NCBI RefSeq assembly: GCF_014204495.1
Contig: NZ_JACHLN010000002.1
Coordinates: 496,001-560,000, forward strand
Source of the DNA: Sphingomonas kyeonggiensis
GTDB taxonomy: Bacteria; Pseudomonadota; Alphaproteobacteria; Sphingomonadales; Sphingomonadaceae
DNA: 64,000 bases
Reading direction: 5' to 3'
Position numbers and translations under genes: made by a program
Notes under the pieces: model-generated
The model's database searches: none
What the model saw: the letters and a program-made list of their open reading frames with translations, nothing else
What the model was told of the DNA's origin: nothing
Shown here: piece by piece, positions 48,623-59,519 of the stretch
How the letters are laid out: the number at the start of each line of letters is the position of its first letter
How positions within the stretch are numbered: the stretch's first letter is position 1

Positions 48623-50700
48623 CGCGCGATCACCCAGGTCAGTGCGGCAGTAAGGCCGATCAGCATGATGAAGGCATAGGCGTAGACATATCCGGATTGC
48701 AGCTTGGAAGCGCCGACGCTGCCGAGCTGGACGACCGCAGCGGCGCCATTCGGGCCGAACCGGTCGATCGTGGCTTCGTCACCCTTCTTCCAGAACTGAC
48801 GACCGATCCAGAAGGCCGGGCGCACGAACAGGAAGTTGTAGAGCTCGTCGAAATACCACTTGTTGAGCGAGAAGAGGTACAGCGGGCGGAACGCCTCGGC
48901 GAACTTCGCGGGGAAGCTCGGCGACACGATGTACGCGCCATACGCAATGGCCAGGCCGCTCAGCATCGCGATCGTCGCGCTGAGCTTCACCCATACCGGC
49001 ACCTCGTGCATCGCGTGCATCAGATGCTCGTTGAAGGCGATGGCGCCGTGCCAATAGGTCTCACCTGCCGTCGGCTCGATGAACGCGCCGTGGAAGATGA
49101 AGCCCGCAGCGATCGCGCCGATGGTGAGCACCAGCAGCGGGATCAGCATCACGATCGGGCTCTCGTGCGGGTGATAGCCCGCCGTGCCGTCGCCATGCGC
49201 GTGATCGTGGTGATGGTCGTCGTGGCCATGGGCATCGTGAGCGTGCGCGTCGTGCGCATGATCGTCATGACCATGGCCGTGCGCGTCATGCACCGCGTGC
49301 TGGATGTGCTCCGAAGCGGCCCAGCGCGGCTTGCCGTGGAAGGTCAGGAACACCAGGCGCCAGCTGTAGAAGCTGGTGAGCAGCGCCACGAACACGCCCA
49401 CCCAGAACACGCTGGTGTGGCCGGCGGCATAGCTCGCCTCGATGATCGCATCCTTCGAGTGGAAGCCGGCGAAGCCGAACGCCACCGGGTTGCCGAACAG
49501 CGCCGGGATGCCCACGCCGGTGATCGCGAGCGTGCCCGCCATCATCGTCCAGTAGGTGACCGGGATCTTCTTCCACAGGCCGCCATAGTAGCGCATGTCC
49601 TGCTCGTGGTGCATCGCATGGATGACCGAGCCAGCACCGAGGAACAGCAGCGCCTTGAAGAAGGCGTGCGTGAACAGGTGGAACATCGCCGCGCCATAGG
49701 CGCCGACGCCGGCAGCGAAGAACATGTAGCCCAGCTGCGAACAGGTCGAATAGGCGATCACGCGCTTGATGTCGGTCTGCGTCGTGCCGACGGTCGCGGC
49801 GAAGAAGCAGGTCGCGGCGCCGACGACGGTGACCACGGTCATCGCAACGGCGCTCTGCTCGAACAGCGGCGACATGCGGCAGACCATGAACACGCCGGCG
49901 GTCACCATGGTCGCGGCGTGGATCAGCGCCGACACCGGGGTCGGGCCTTCCATTGCGTCCGGAAGCCAGGTGTGCAGGCCGAGCTGCGCCGACTTGCCCA
50001 TCGCGCCGACGAACAGCAGCAGGCAGAGCACCGTCACGGTGTCGAAGCGCTGGCCGAGGAAGCCGATGGTCGAGCCATGCATGTTCGGCGCGGCGGCGAG
50101 GATCGTCGGGATGTCGATCGTGCCGAACACGAGGAAGATGCCGAAGATGCCGAGCATGAAGCCAAGGTCGCCGACGCGGTTGACCACGAACGCCTTGATG
50201 GCGGCGGCGTTTGCGCTCGGCTTGCGGAACCAGAAGCCGATCAGCAGGTAGGACGCGAGACCCACGCCTTCCCAGCCGAAGAACATCTGGACCAGGTTGT
50301 TGGCCGTCACGAGCATCAGCATCGCGAAGGTGAAGAGCGAGAGGTACGCGAAGAAGCGCGGCTGATCCGGCTCCTCCGACATATAGCCCCAGCTATAGAG
50401 GTGGACGAGCGCCGAGACGCTGGTCACCACCACGAGCATCACCGCGGTCAGGCTGTCGACGCGCAGGGCCCAGTCGACCTGCATCGAGCCGCTGAGCATC
50501 CAGGTGAAGACCGGGGACACGCTCGGCTCGGCATTGCCGCCGAGATAGCTGATGAAGATCGGCCACGACAGGGCGCACGCCACGAAGAGCGAGCCCGTGG
50601 TGACGACCTTGGGGAAGGTCTTGCCGAAGGCCTTGTTCGAAAGCCCGGCAACGGCTGCCGCGAGCAGCGGCAGGAATACGATGAAATAGATCGCCGACAT
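48619..50700 (-). CDS. nuoL: NADH-quinone oxidoreductase subunit L, with His-rich insert
   Basis: 693 residues, longer than the E. coli protein. The antiporter core is complete ([62 protein letters not shown]). Between residues about 460 and 512 is an insert with 19 His, in Asp/His/Gly/Ala repeats such as [15 protein letters not shown]. This loop probably faces solvent and could bind divalent metal. The C-terminal lateral helix follows. Start touches the nuoK stop. Confidence 0.96.
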   Translation of the reverse strand: MSAIYFIVFLPLLAAAVAGLSNKAFGKTFPKVVTTGSLFVACALSWPIFISYLGGNAEPSVSPVFTWMLSGSMQVDWALRVDSLTAVMLVVVTSVSALVHLYSWGYMSEEPDQPRFFAYLSLFTFAMLMLVTANNLVQMFFGWEGVGLASYLLIGFWFRKPSANAAAIKAFVVNRVGDLGFMLGIFGIFLVFGTIDIPTILAAAPNMHGSTIGFLGQRFDTVTVLCLLLFVGAMGKSAQLGLHTWLPDAMEGPTPVSALIHAATMVTAGVFMVCRMSPLFEQSAVAMTVVTVVGAATCFFAATVGTTQTDIKRVIAYSTCSQLGYMFFAAGVGAYGAAMFHLFTHAFFKALLFLGAGSVIHAMHHEQDMRYYGGLWKKIPVTYWTMMAGTLAITGVGIPALFGNPVAFGFAGFHSKDAIIEASYAAGHTSVFWVGVFVALLTSFYSWRLVFLTFHGKPRWAASEHIQHAVHDAHGHGHDDHAHDAHAHDAHGHDDHHHDHAHGDGTAGYHPHESPIVMLIPLLVLTIGAIAAGFIFHGAFIEPTAGETYWHGAIAFNEHLMHAMHEVPVWVKLSATIAMLSGLAIAYGAYIVSPSFPAKFAEAFRPLYLFSLNKWYFDELYNFLFVRPAFWIGRQFWKKGDEATIDRFGPNGAAAVVQLGSVGASKLQSGYVYAYAFIMLIGLTAALTWVIAR

Positions 50701-51005
50701 CAGCCCTTCATCCGATTGACGTCTTCGACCGAGATCGTGCCGCGGCCGCGGAAGTAGATAACGAGAATGGCGAGGCCGATCGCGGCCTCACCGGCGGCGA
50801 CGGTCAGCACGAACATCGCGAAGACCTGGCCGACCAGGTCGCCGAGTGCGTTCGAGAACGCGACGAGGTTCAGGTTCACGGACAGCAGGATCAGCTCGAT
50901 CGCCATCAGCATGACGATGAGGTTCTTGCGGTTCATGAAGATGCCGAGCACGCCGAGCGTGAACAGGATCGCGCTGACGACGAGATAGTGCGTAAGGGTG
51001 ATCAC
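50700..51005 (-). CDS. nuoK: NADH-quinone oxidoreductase subunit K
   Basis: 101 residues, three membrane helices. Conserved Glu residues in [19 protein letters not shown] and [18 protein letters not shown] are in place and belong to the central hydrophilic axis of the proton path. The start overlaps nuoJ by 4 nt. Confidence 0.96.
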   Translation of the reverse strand: MITLTHYLVVSAILFTLGVLGIFMNRKNLIVMLMAIELILLSVNLNLVAFSNALGDLVGQVFAMFVLTVAAGEAAIGLAILVIYFRGRGTISVEDVNRMKG

Positions 51006-51613
51006 AGCTCGACCCCCTGCCCCACGGGTTGGTTCACGTTGCGGGTCGCGTCCTTGGCGCGGCGTTGGACCTGACGGCTGATCTTCTGCGGCTTGACGTC
51101 GGTGCGCGGACGCAGCGTCAGCACGATCGCGCCGATCATCGCGACGAGCAGCACCAGGCCGGCGCCTTCGAACACGAACAGGTAGCGGGAATAGAGGAGC
51201 TGGCCGATCGCCTCGATGTTGGGCACCTTGGTATCGATCGGCGCGATACGGCGGCCCAGCTGCAGCGTGCCGGCGCTATAGGCGCCCACCGCGATCAGGA
51301 TCTCGGCGACCAGCGCGATGGCAAGCGCGAAGCCGACGGCCGCGTACTTCATCACGCCCGCGCGCAGCTCCGCGAAGTCGATGTTGAGCATCATGACCAC
51401 GAAGAGGAACAGCACGGCGACGGCGCCGACATAGACGATGACGAGCAGCATCGCGATGAACTCGGCATTGGCGAGCACCATCAGACCCGCAGCGTTGAAG
51501 AACGCCAGGATGAGCCACAGGACGGAATGGACCGGGTTGCGGGACAGGATGGTAAGCGCGCCGGAGACGCACACCACTGCCGCAAACAGGTAAAAGGCTA
51601 GAAGCTGGATCAC
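51002..51613 (-). CDS. nuoJ: NADH-quinone oxidoreductase subunit J
   Basis: 203 residues, five membrane helices ([22 protein letters not shown] and [19 protein letters not shown] are diagnostic). The C-terminus is polar. GTG start at 51613; 33 nt separate it from nuoI, the only sizeable gap inside the nuo operon. Confidence 0.95.
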   Translation of the reverse strand: MIQLLAFYLFAAVVCVSGALTILSRNPVHSVLWLILAFFNAAGLMVLANAEFIAMLLVIVYVGAVAVLFLFVVMMLNIDFAELRAGVMKYAAVGFALAIALVAEILIAVGAYSAGTLQLGRRIAPIDTKVPNIEAIGQLLYSRYLFVFEGAGLVLLVAMIGAIVLTLRPRTDVKPQKISRQVQRRAKDATRNVNQPVGQGVEL

Positions 51614-51646
51614 GGAATCTGATGGCCCCTGTAGATTGGCGTGCGC

Positions 51647-52135
51647 TTAACGATACGGTGCATCGGCGGCAAGGTTCGCGGCGATCGCGCGCTCCCAGCG
51701 ATCACCGTTCGCGAGCAGCTTCTCCTTCTGGTAGATCAGCTCCTCACGGGTTTCGGTGGCGAACTCGAAGTTCGGCCCTTCGACGATCGCGTCGACCGGG
51801 CATGCTTCCTGGCACAGGCCGCAATAGATGCACTTGGTCATGTCGATGTCGTAGCGCGTGGTGCGGCGGCTGCCGTCCTCGCGCGGCTCGGCCTCGATCG
51901 TGATCGCCAGCGCCGGGCAGACCGCTTCGCACAGCTTGCACGCGATGCAGCGCTCTTCGCCATTGGGATAGCGACGCAGCGCATGCTCGCCGCGGAAGCG
52001 GGGCGAGAGCGGGTTCTTCTCGTACGGGTAGTTAATGGTCGCCTTGGGCTTGAAGAAATACTTCAAGGTCAGGGCGTGCGCCTTCACGAACTCCCAGAGA
52101 GTCCAGGTCTTGATGAAATGGGCGACGGTGCTCAT
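51647..52135 (-). CDS. nuoI: NADH-quinone oxidoreductase subunit I
   Basis: 162 residues. Two [4Fe-4S] clusters: [12 protein letters not shown] and [12 protein letters not shown], with RCIACK preceded by [10 protein letters not shown]. Peripheral-arm subunit carrying clusters N6a and N6b. Start overlaps the nuoH stop by 4 nt. Confidence 0.97.
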   Translation of the reverse strand: MSTVAHFIKTWTLWEFVKAHALTLKYFFKPKATINYPYEKNPLSPRFRGEHALRRYPNGEERCIACKLCEAVCPALAITIEAEPREDGSRRTTRYDIDMTKCIYCGLCQEACPVDAIVEGPNFEFATETREELIYQKEKLLANGDRWERAIAANLAADAPYR

Positions 52136-53184
52136 GCGGGCACTCCAACCCGGGTCAGCATGAGGTACCCGGAAACGAGGAAGACGAAGAGAAGCGACAG
52201 CGGCAGGAAGATCTTCCAGCCCAGGCGCATCAGCTGGTCATAGCGGTACCTGGGCACCGTGGCCTTGACCCAGCTGAACAGGAAGAAGCCGAAGCTGATC
52301 TTGAGCAGCAGCCAGATGATGCCCGGGATCCAGTAGAGGATCGGGATATCCAGCGGCGGCAGGTAGCCGCCCCAGAACAAAGTCGCGTTGAGCGCGCTCA
52401 TCAGCAGCACGTTACCGTACTCACCGAGCCAGAACAGCGCGAAGGCCATCGACGAATATTCGGTCTGATAGCCCGCGACGAGCTCGCTCTCGGCCTCGGT
52501 AAGGTCGAATGGCGCGCGCTGGGTCTCGGCGAGCGACGAGATGAAGAACACCACGGCCATCGGGAACAGCAGCGGGTTCAGCGCATAGAAGTTGAAGATG
52601 CCGAGGACATGGCCCTTCTGATGCTCGACGATGTCGGTCATGTTGAAGGAGCCGGTCCACAGCACGATCGAGATCAGCACGAAGCCGATCGAGACTTCGT
52701 AGCTCACCATCTGCGCGGCCGCACGGATCGCCGAGTAGAACGGGTATTTCGAGTTCGACGCCCAGCCGGCCAGGATGATGCCGTAGACGCCGAGCGACGA
52801 GGCCGCGAGCACGTAGAGCAGGCCGACATTGATGTTGGCCAGCACCACGCCGAACTGGAACGGCACCACCGCCCACACGATCAGCGCCACCGTGAAGGTG
52901 ATGATCGGGCCGAGCAGGAACAGCGTCTTGTTTGCGCCCGACGGAATGATCGTTTCCTGCAGGAAGACCTTGAGGCCGTCCGCGAACGACTGGAGCAAGC
53001 CGAGCGGGCCGACCACGTTCGGGCCGCGGCGCAGCGCCATGGCCGCCCAGATCTTGCGGTCGACATAGATGACCATCGCCACGGCCAGCATCAGCGGCAG
53101 CGCGATGACCAGGATGTCGATCAGCGTGGCGACGAACCACGCCAGGCCGAACGGGAGGCCGAGATAGGTAAACCAGGACGTCAT
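52132..53184 (-). CDS. nuoH: NADH-quinone oxidoreductase subunit H
   Basis: 350 residues, eight membrane helices, forms the quinone chamber. Signatures are [48 protein letters not shown], and [18 protein letters not shown] end ([19 protein letters not shown]). ATG 53184 overlaps the nuoG stop by 4 nt; a longer upstream frame lies entirely inside nuoG. Confidence 0.96.
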   Translation of the reverse strand: MTSWFTYLGLPFGLAWFVATLIDILVIALPLMLAVAMVIYVDRKIWAAMALRRGPNVVGPLGLLQSFADGLKVFLQETIIPSGANKTLFLLGPIITFTVALIVWAVVPFQFGVVLANINVGLLYVLAASSLGVYGIILAGWASNSKYPFYSAIRAAAQMVSYEVSIGFVLISIVLWTGSFNMTDIVEHQKGHVLGIFNFYALNPLLFPMAVVFFISSLAETQRAPFDLTEAESELVAGYQTEYSSMAFALFWLGEYGNVLLMSALNATLFWGGYLPPLDIPILYWIPGIIWLLLKISFGFFLFSWVKATVPRYRYDQLMRLGWKIFLPLSLLFVFLVSGYLMLTRVGVPA

Positions 53185-55181
53185 TCTGCGGCCTCTGCGA
53201 AGTCTTCGCCGTGGATCAGTTCGGCCGAGCAGCGCTGCATGGTCGGCGAAGCACGGCAGATGGCGTTGGTGAGATAGAAATCGGCGACGGCATAGCCGAC
53301 CGGGCCCGATGCCTTGGCGGCAAGCTTCGGCGGCGAGAACGCGTAGCCGGCAAGGCCTTCCTGGCCCAGCGCCGGCACTTCGCTCGCCATCTGGGCGCGC
53401 AACTGCTCGAACGTGTCGAACGGCAGCGTGTGGCCCAGGCGATCCGAAAGCGCGCGCAGGATCGTCCAATCCTCGCGAGCATCGCCCGGCGCGAACACGG
53501 CACGGTCAGCACGCTGCACGCGGCCTTCCAGGTTCACATAGGTGCCCGGCTTCTCGGCATAGGTCGCCCCCGGCAGGATGACGTCCGCATGATGCGCGCC
53601 ATTGTCGCCGTGATGGCCGACATAGACCTTGAAGCTGTCCTTGAAGCCTTCGAAGTTCACTTCATCGGCACCGAGGAAGAAAGCGAGCTTAGGCGCAGCC
53701 GCGATGATATCCGCGATGCCGCCCTTCTGGGCATAGCCAAGCATCAGCCCGCCCATGCGCGCAGCAGCGGTATGGACGACGTTGAAGCCGTTCCAGCCAT
53801 CACGCTGGAAGGCCGAAGCCATGGCGAGCGTGGCGCCCTGCCCTTCCTTGAGCGCGGCCGGGCCGACGATCAGGACGGGCTTCTTGGCCGCGTCGATCGC
53901 TTCGGCGGCCGAAGCCGGCAGCTTGGCGAGCAGGCCCAGGTCGTTGCCCAGCCACTCGACCTTGTAGGTCAGGTCGGTCTCTTCGCCGATCGCGAAGACC
54001 TTCGCGCCCTTCTTGATCGCCTTGCGGATACGCGTGTTGATCAGCGGGGCTTCGAAACGCAGGTTCGAGCCGACCAGCAGGATCGCGTCCGCTTCCTCGA
54101 TCCCGGCGATGGTCGTGTTGAACGCCACCGAGCCGAGGTTCGACACGTCATAGGACAGGCCGGTCTGGCGCCCTTCGAGCAGGTCCGAACCCAGTGCCTT
54201 CACCAGCGACTTGGCCGCGAACATGGTCTCGCAATCGACGAGATCGCCGGCGACGGCGGCAACGCTCGAGCCGGCAGCCTTGGCAGCAGCCGCGATCGCA
54301 TCGAACGCTTCGTCCCAGCTCGCTTCGACCACCTTGCCGTCCTTGCGGACATAGGGCTTGTCGAGACGGCGGCGAACCAGCGCGTCAACGTGATAGCGGG
54401 TCTTGTCGTGCGCCCACTCTTCGTTGACGTCTTCGTTGATCCGCGGAAGCACGCGCATCACCTGACGACCACGGCTGTCGAGGCGGATGTTGGTGCCGAC
54501 CGCGTCCATCACGTCGATCGAGAGGTTCTTCTTGAGCTCCCACGAGCGATACTCGAAGGCGACCGGCTTGTGGGTCAGCGCGCCGACCGGGCAGAGGTCG
54601 GCGACATTGCCCGAGAGCTCGCTCTTGAACGCCTTCTCGAGATAGGTCGTGATCTGCATGTTCTCGCCGCGATAGATCGCGCCGATATCCTCCACGCCGG
54701 CCACTTCCTCGCCGAAGCGAACGCAGCGGGTGCACTGGATGCAGCGGGTCATGATCGTCTTGATGATCGGACCCATATACTTCTCGGTCACCGCGCGCTT
54801 GTTCTCGGTATAGCGCGAGTGGCCGCGACCATAGGCGACCGACTGGTCCTGCAGGTCGCACTCGCCGCCCTGATCGCAGATCGGGCAGTCGAGCGGGTGA
54901 TTGATCAGCAGGAACTCCATCACGCCTTCGCGTGCGGCCTTCACCATCGGCGAGTCCGTGCGGATTTCCTGGTTGTCGGCGGCGGGCAGCGCACACGAAG
55001 CCTGGGGCTTGGGCGGCCCGGGCTTCACCTCGACGAGGCACATGCGGCAATTGCCGGCGATCGACAGGCGCTCATGATAGCAGAAGCGCGGAATTTCCTT
55101 GCCCGCGGCCTCGCAGGCCTGGAGCACGGTGGCGCCCGCGGGCACCTCCACTTCAATTCCGTCGACGGTTAGCTTTGGCAT
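53181..55181 (-). CDS. nuoG: NADH-quinone oxidoreductase subunit G
   Basis: 666 residues. N-terminal [2Fe-2S] ([20 protein letters not shown]), the His-Cys [4Fe-4S] ([18 protein letters not shown]), further clusters in [19 protein letters not shown] and [12 protein letters not shown], then a molybdopterin-oxidoreductase-like domain without molybdenum. All ligands are visible. It follows a small secreted-protein gene instead of nuoF. Confidence 0.96.
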   Translation of the reverse strand: MPKLTVDGIEVEVPAGATVLQACEAAGKEIPRFCYHERLSIAGNCRMCLVEVKPGPPKPQASCALPAADNQEIRTDSPMVKAAREGVMEFLLINHPLDCPICDQGGECDLQDQSVAYGRGHSRYTENKRAVTEKYMGPIIKTIMTRCIQCTRCVRFGEEVAGVEDIGAIYRGENMQITTYLEKAFKSELSGNVADLCPVGALTHKPVAFEYRSWELKKNLSIDVMDAVGTNIRLDSRGRQVMRVLPRINEDVNEEWAHDKTRYHVDALVRRRLDKPYVRKDGKVVEASWDEAFDAIAAAAKAAGSSVAAVAGDLVDCETMFAAKSLVKALGSDLLEGRQTGLSYDVSNLGSVAFNTTIAGIEEADAILLVGSNLRFEAPLINTRIRKAIKKGAKVFAIGEETDLTYKVEWLGNDLGLLAKLPASAAEAIDAAKKPVLIVGPAALKEGQGATLAMASAFQRDGWNGFNVVHTAAARMGGLMLGYAQKGGIADIIAAAPKLAFFLGADEVNFEGFKDSFKVYVGHHGDNGAHHADVILPGATYAEKPGTYVNLEGRVQRADRAVFAPGDAREDWTILRALSDRLGHTLPFDTFEQLRAQMASEVPALGQEGLAGYAFSPPKLAAKASGPVGYAVADFYLTNAICRASPTMQRCSAELIHGEDFAEAAE

Positions 55182-55182
55182 C

Positions 55183-55812
55183 TCAGCTATTTCCCTCGGA
55201 CGCGGACAAGCCGCCGCGCGCCCTGAACAATGCTTCCGCGATCAGCCCGTGCAGGGTGACGCGATCGAAATTGACCTGGCGGCCATTGGCACAGGTCTGG
55301 AGCGTGGGCAGCAGCGCATCCGCGGCCGCGACTTCCTCGGGCGAATGCCACTGGGTGCGGAGCAGGCGATCGGCCGCAACCGGATCCTTCTCAGCGGCGC
55401 ACTGGACGACCGCATAGGCCGCGTGCGTCGGCTGCTTGAGCCAGTCCGGCTGCGCGGCACCCGAAGCGGGGCCGGCATCACGGAAGGTGCGCACATACAG
55501 CGCCTCGGCAAGCACGCCGCGCAGGTTCACACCCTGCGTGTTCACCTTCTTGCCGCGCGGTACGCACATGCGGGCACTGTCGAACAGGCCCATGAATGCC
55601 TTGCCCTCGGCCTCGGAACCGGGCTCGAGCCCGATCACCGCGGCGGCCTGGCGCTTTTCGCTGCGCGCAAGGCAGCCCATCAGCTCGATGGCATTCCGTT
55701 CGGCGTCGCGGTTCTTCCGCGCCTCGGCACCACCGTCGCTCTGCGCATGCGCAGGCGCGACCGCGCCGAGGGCACAACCCGCTGCAAGGATAAAGGCCAG
55801 TGCGGCCTTCAC
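55183..55812 (-). CDS. Secreted hypothetical protein between nuoF and nuoG
   Basis: 209 residues. Signal peptide ([23 protein letters not shown]), then a polar helical domain with paired segments [21 protein letters not shown] and [20 protein letters not shown], each with a Cys and similar helix spacing, suggesting two repeats. Not recognised. GTG start overlaps the nuoF stop (GTGA); it is co-transcribed with complex I. It may be an exported assembly or regulatory factor, or a passenger. Confidence 0.75.
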   Translation of the reverse strand: MKAALAFILAAGCALGAVAPAHAQSDGGAEARKNRDAERNAIELMGCLARSEKRQAAAVIGLEPGSEAEGKAFMGLFDSARMCVPRGKKVNTQGVNLRGVLAEALYVRTFRDAGPASGAAQPDWLKQPTHAAYAVVQCAAEKDPVAADRLLRTQWHSPEEVAAADALLPTLQTCANGRQVNFDRVTLHGLIAEALFRARGGLSASEGNS

Positions 55813-57107
55813 TCCGCCGCCTCCTGCATGCCGTTGCCGGCCTGGCGCTCGTTGATGCGGCGCTCAAGCTCGGGGCGGAAGTGCCGGATCAGGCCCTGGA
55901 TCGGCCAGGCGGCGGCGTCGCCGAGCGCGCAGATCGTGTGGCCTTCCACCTGCTTGGTCACCTGCTGCAGCGTGTCGATCTCGCTGATGTCGGCGTCGCC
56001 GGTGCGCAGGCGCTCCATCACGCGCCACATCCAGCCGGTGCCTTCGCGGCACGGCGTGCACTGGCCGCAGCTCTCATGCTTGTAGAAGTACGACAGGCGG
56101 CTGATCGCGCGGACGACGTCGGTCGACTTGTCCATCACGATGATCGCGGCAGTGCCCAGACCCGAACCGAGGGCGCGCAGGCCGTCAAAGTCCATCGGGC
56201 AGTCCATGATCTGCGCCGCCGGAACCAGCGGCACCGAGGAGCCACCCGGGATCACCGCGAGCAGGTTGTCCCAACCGCCACGGATACCGCCGCAATGCTT
56301 CTCGATCAGCTCGCGGAACGGGATCGACATGGCCTCTTCGACCACGCACGGCTTCTCGACATGGCCCGAAATCTGGAAGAGCTTGGTGCCGCGGTTGTTC
56401 TCGTTGCCGAAGCTGGAGAACCACTCGGGGCCACGCCGCAGGATCGTCGGGACAACCGCGATCGACTCGACGTTGTTCACCGTGGTCGGGCAGCCATACA
56501 GGCCCGCACCCGCCGGGAACGGCGGCTTCAGGCGGGGCTGGCCCTTCTTGCCCTCGAGGCTCTCGAGCATCGCGGTCTCTTCGCCGCAGATGTACGCACC
56601 CGCGCCGCGGTGCACGAACACGTCGAAGTCATAGCCCGACTTGCACGCGTTCTTGCCGAGCAGGCCGGCGTCATATGCCTCCTTCACGGCCGCGAAGAGC
56701 GTCTCGGCTTCGCGGATATATTCGCCGCGGATATAGATATAGGCCGCACGCGCGCGCATCGCGAAGCCGGCGATCAGCGCGCCTTCGATCAGCTTGTGCG
56801 GATCGTGGCGGATGATCTCGCGGTCCTTGCACGAGCCCGGCTCGGACTCGTCGGCGTTGATCACCAGGAAGTTCGGCCGGTCCGGGCGCGGTTCCTTGGG
56901 CATGAAGCTCCACTTCATGCCGGTCGGGAAGCCCGCGCCGCCGCGGCCGCGCAGGCCCGAAGCCTTGATCTTGTCGATGATGGCGTCCTGGCCGATCGAC
57001 ATCAGATCCTTGGTCTTGTCCCAATCGCCGCGCTTCTGGGCAGCCGGCAGGTTCCACGGCTGGAAACCGTAGACATTGGTGAAGATGCGGTCCTTATCCG
57101 CGAGCAT
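55809..57107 (-). CDS. nuoF: NADH-quinone oxidoreductase subunit F
   Basis: 432 residues. NADH- and FMN-binding subunit: [20 protein letters not shown] (FMN/NADH site), [36 protein letters not shown], and the N3 [4Fe-4S] motif [14 protein letters not shown]. Start at 57107 abuts the stop of a 57-residue membrane gene. Confidence 0.97.
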   Translation of the reverse strand: MLADKDRIFTNVYGFQPWNLPAAQKRGDWDKTKDLMSIGQDAIIDKIKASGLRGRGGAGFPTGMKWSFMPKEPRPDRPNFLVINADESEPGSCKDREIIRHDPHKLIEGALIAGFAMRARAAYIYIRGEYIREAETLFAAVKEAYDAGLLGKNACKSGYDFDVFVHRGAGAYICGEETAMLESLEGKKGQPRLKPPFPAGAGLYGCPTTVNNVESIAVVPTILRRGPEWFSSFGNENNRGTKLFQISGHVEKPCVVEEAMSIPFRELIEKHCGGIRGGWDNLLAVIPGGSSVPLVPAAQIMDCPMDFDGLRALGSGLGTAAIIVMDKSTDVVRAISRLSYFYKHESCGQCTPCREGTGWMWRVMERLRTGDADISEIDTLQQVTKQVEGHTICALGDAAAWPIQGLIRHFRPELERRINERQAGNGMQEAAE

Positions 57108-57281
57108 CTATCGACCCTTCCCCACCATGTTCTGAATGAAAATATATGCGAGCACGGCCAGGCCGAGCACGATCGCGATGCCGACCAGCTTGAACGCAAG
57201 CTTGAGCGCCCAGCCGAGCACGACGATGCCGCCGATGATCGCGAGGATGACGAAGACGAGGTTCTTGGTCTCCTGCTTCAT
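57108..57281 (-). CDS. 57-residue hydrophobic protein between nuoE and nuoF
   Basis: A complete small gene: ATG at 57281, TAG at 57108-57110. It reads KQETKNLVFVILAIIGGIVV, then LGWALKLAFKLVGIAIVLGL and an end IFIQNMVGKGR. One to two membrane helices are predicted. Its ATG touches the nuoE stop (TGATG), and its stop abuts the nuoF start, so it is locked into the operon. Too short for most gene callers. Possibly a small membrane accessory or assembly subunit of complex I. The call rests on junctions and composition, not on homology. Confidence 0.6.
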   Translation of the reverse strand: MKQETKNLVFVILAIIGGIVVLGWALKLAFKLVGIAIVLGLAVLAYIFIQNMVGKGR

Positions 57282-57949
57282 CACCACTCGCCCCGATAAT
57301 CGTGGTTCGCGGTTTCCATCGCGGCCAGGTTGGTCGGCGCGCCGAGCGGCTCGACCGTGTGGCGGCCGGGCTCCTGCGTGCCGGGCTTGGGGCTCTCGCC
57401 CTTGGCCAGCGCGTCGAGGATCGTCAGCGTGCGATCATAGGTGAGGTCTTCGAAGTTATCGTCGTTGATCTGCACCATCGGCGCGGACGAGCAATTGCCC
57501 ATGCACTCGACTTCGGTCAGCGTGAACAGGCCGTCCTCGGTGGTGTGGCCCTTCTTGAGCCCGCGCGCCTTGCACGCCGCCATCACGTCGTCCGAACCGC
57601 GCAGCATGCACGGCGTCGTGCCGCAGACCTGCACGTGGAAGCGGCCGACCGGCACCAGATTGAACATGGTGTAGAAGGTCGCGACTTCGAACACGCGGAT
57701 ATACGGCATGTCGAGCTGCTTCGCGATGAACTCGATCACCGGGATCGGCAACCAGCCCTGGGTATTGGTCTCGGCGCCGACCTGGCGCTGGGCGAGATCC
57801 AGATACGGGATGGTGCACGACATCTGCCGGCCCGCCGGATAGCGGCCCATAATCTCGCGTGCCTTCTCGGCATTCTCCGGCGTCCACTGGAAATTGCCCC
57901 AGCGCGCGCGGACCTCCGCTTCATCGGGGAGTTGGGGTGCGTCAGCCAT
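57281..57949 (-). CDS. nuoE: NADH-quinone oxidoreductase subunit E
   Basis: 222 residues. Thioredoxin-like [2Fe-2S] subunit: VQVCGTTPCMLRGSDDV, then VECMGNCSSAPMVQINDDN gives the four cluster Cys. The C-terminus is extended by about 40 Pro/Gly-rich residues. Start at 57949 touches the stop of the NTF2-like gene. Confidence 0.96.
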   Translation of the reverse strand: MADAPQLPDEAEVRARWGNFQWTPENAEKAREIMGRYPAGRQMSCTIPYLDLAQRQVGAETNTQGWLPIPVIEFIAKQLDMPYIRVFEVATFYTMFNLVPVGRFHVQVCGTTPCMLRGSDDVMAACKARGLKKGHTTEDGLFTLTEVECMGNCSSAPMVQINDDNFEDLTYDRTLTILDALAKGESPKPGTQEPGRHTVEPLGAPTNLAAMETANHDYRGEW

Positions 57950-58287
57950 TAACGAATGAACTCCACGCGATCGACCTTGCCGTCGGCAAAGGAATAGATC
58001 GACATAACTTCGAACGGATCGCTCTCGGGCGACCGCGCGACCTTCTCGTGCAGGACGACGGTGTCGCCCAGCGCATAGCTGGTCAGGATTTCGGCGCTGT
58101 TCTGCGGGAACTCGGCGAACATCGCCTTGAGCCCCGAGCGCACACCTTCCTTGCCCTCGCGCAGCACCGCGCCGCGATAGCCCGCCTCGCAGGCACCGTC
58201 GGTCATCAGCTCGACATAGGCGTCAGCGTCCTGCGCATTGTAGTGCGCGATCATCTGATGCGTGATGGCGATACGGTCGGCGCTCAC
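57949..58287 (-). CDS. NTF2/SnoaL-like protein inside the nuo operon
   Basis: 112 residues. [29 protein letters not shown], then [21 protein letters not shown] and [22 protein letters not shown] form the alpha+beta cone of the NTF2-like/SnoaL superfamily, with no obvious catalytic dyad. The GTG start overlaps the nuoD stop by GTGA. Role unknown; many members bind small hydrophobic ligands. Confidence 0.78.
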   Translation of the reverse strand: MSADRIAITHQMIAHYNAQDADAYVELMTDGACEAGYRGAVLREGKEGVRSGLKAMFAEFPQNSAEILTSYALGDTVVLHEKVARSPESDPFEVMSIYSFADGKVDRVEFIR

Positions 58288-59519
58288 CGGTCGCACTCCC
58301 CGAACACGATGTCGAGCGCACCCAGGATGGCGGTGATGTCGGCGAGCATATGGCCCTTCGACATGAAGTCCATCGCCTGCAAGTGGCTGAACGCCGTCGG
58401 GCGGATCTTGCAGCGATACGGCTTGTTGGTGCCGTCCGAGACCAGATACACGCCGAACTCGCCCTTCGGGCTCTCGGTCGCGACATACACTTCGCCGGCA
58501 GGCACGTGATAGCCTTCGGTGAAGAGCTTGAAATGGTGGATCAGCGCTTCCATCGACTGCTTCATCTCGCCACGACGGGGCGGCGCGACCTTGCGATCGA
58601 GGGTGAGCACGGGGCCTTCCGGCATCTGCTGGAGGCACTGCTTCATGATGCGCGCGGACTGATAGACTTCCTCGACGCGAACCATGAACCGGTCATAGCA
58701 GTCGCCACGGGTGCCGACCGGCACCTCGAAGTCCATGCGGTCGTACACGTCATAGGGCTGCGACTTGCGCAGGTCCCACGGAATGCCCGCGCCGCGGATC
58801 ATCGGGCCCGAGAAGCCCCAGGCCACCGCGTCCTCGCGGCTCACCACCGCGATGTCGACGTTACGCTGCAGGAAGATGCGGTTCTCGGCCACCAGGCTGA
58901 TAGCATCCCCGAACAGGCGCGGCAGGCGCGTGTCGAGCCACTCGGCGATGTCGGTCAGCAGCTTGAGCGGCACGTCCTGGCGGACGCCGCCCACGCGGAA
59001 ATAGTTCGAGTGCATGCGCGCGCCCGAAGCACGCTCGAAGAAGTTCAGGCAGTCCTCGCGGATCTCGAACATCCACAGGTTCGGCGTCATCGCGCCGACG
59101 TCCATCACGTGCGAACCGAGGTTCAGCATGTGATTGCAGATGCGGGTCAGCTCGGCGAAGAACACGCGGAGGTACTGGCCACGAAGCGGAACCTCGAGGT
59201 CGAGCAGCTTCTCAACCGCCAGCACATAGCTGTATTCCATGCCCAGCGGCGAGCAGTAATCGAGGCGATCGAAATACGGCAGCGCCTGGGTGTAGGTCTT
59301 GTACTCGATCAGCTTCTCGGTGCCGCGGTGGAGCAGACCGACGTGCGGATCGACGCGCTCGATGATCTCGCCGTCCAGCTCGGTCACCAGGCGCAGCACG
59401 CCGTGGGCCGCCGGATGCTGCGGGCCGAAGTTGATCGTGTAGTTCGCGATCTCCGTGTCGCCCTTCTCCGGCTTGCCGCCGTCGATGACGCCTTCGATCT
59501 CGTCGAGATAATCAGCCAT
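58284..59519 (-). CDS. nuoD: NADH-quinone oxidoreductase subunit D
   Basis: 411 residues, the 49-kDa subunit homologous to NiFe hydrogenase large subunits. [22 protein letters not shown] and the [23 protein letters not shown] segment form the quinone pocket. Overlaps nuoC by one base. Confidence 0.97.
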   Translation of the reverse strand: MADYLDEIEGVIDGGKPEKGDTEIANYTINFGPQHPAAHGVLRLVTELDGEIIERVDPHVGLLHRGTEKLIEYKTYTQALPYFDRLDYCSPLGMEYSYVLAVEKLLDLEVPLRGQYLRVFFAELTRICNHMLNLGSHVMDVGAMTPNLWMFEIREDCLNFFERASGARMHSNYFRVGGVRQDVPLKLLTDIAEWLDTRLPRLFGDAISLVAENRIFLQRNVDIAVVSREDAVAWGFSGPMIRGAGIPWDLRKSQPYDVYDRMDFEVPVGTRGDCYDRFMVRVEEVYQSARIMKQCLQQMPEGPVLTLDRKVAPPRRGEMKQSMEALIHHFKLFTEGYHVPAGEVYVATESPKGEFGVYLVSDGTNKPYRCKIRPTAFSHLQAMDFMSKGHMLADITAILGALDIVFGECDR

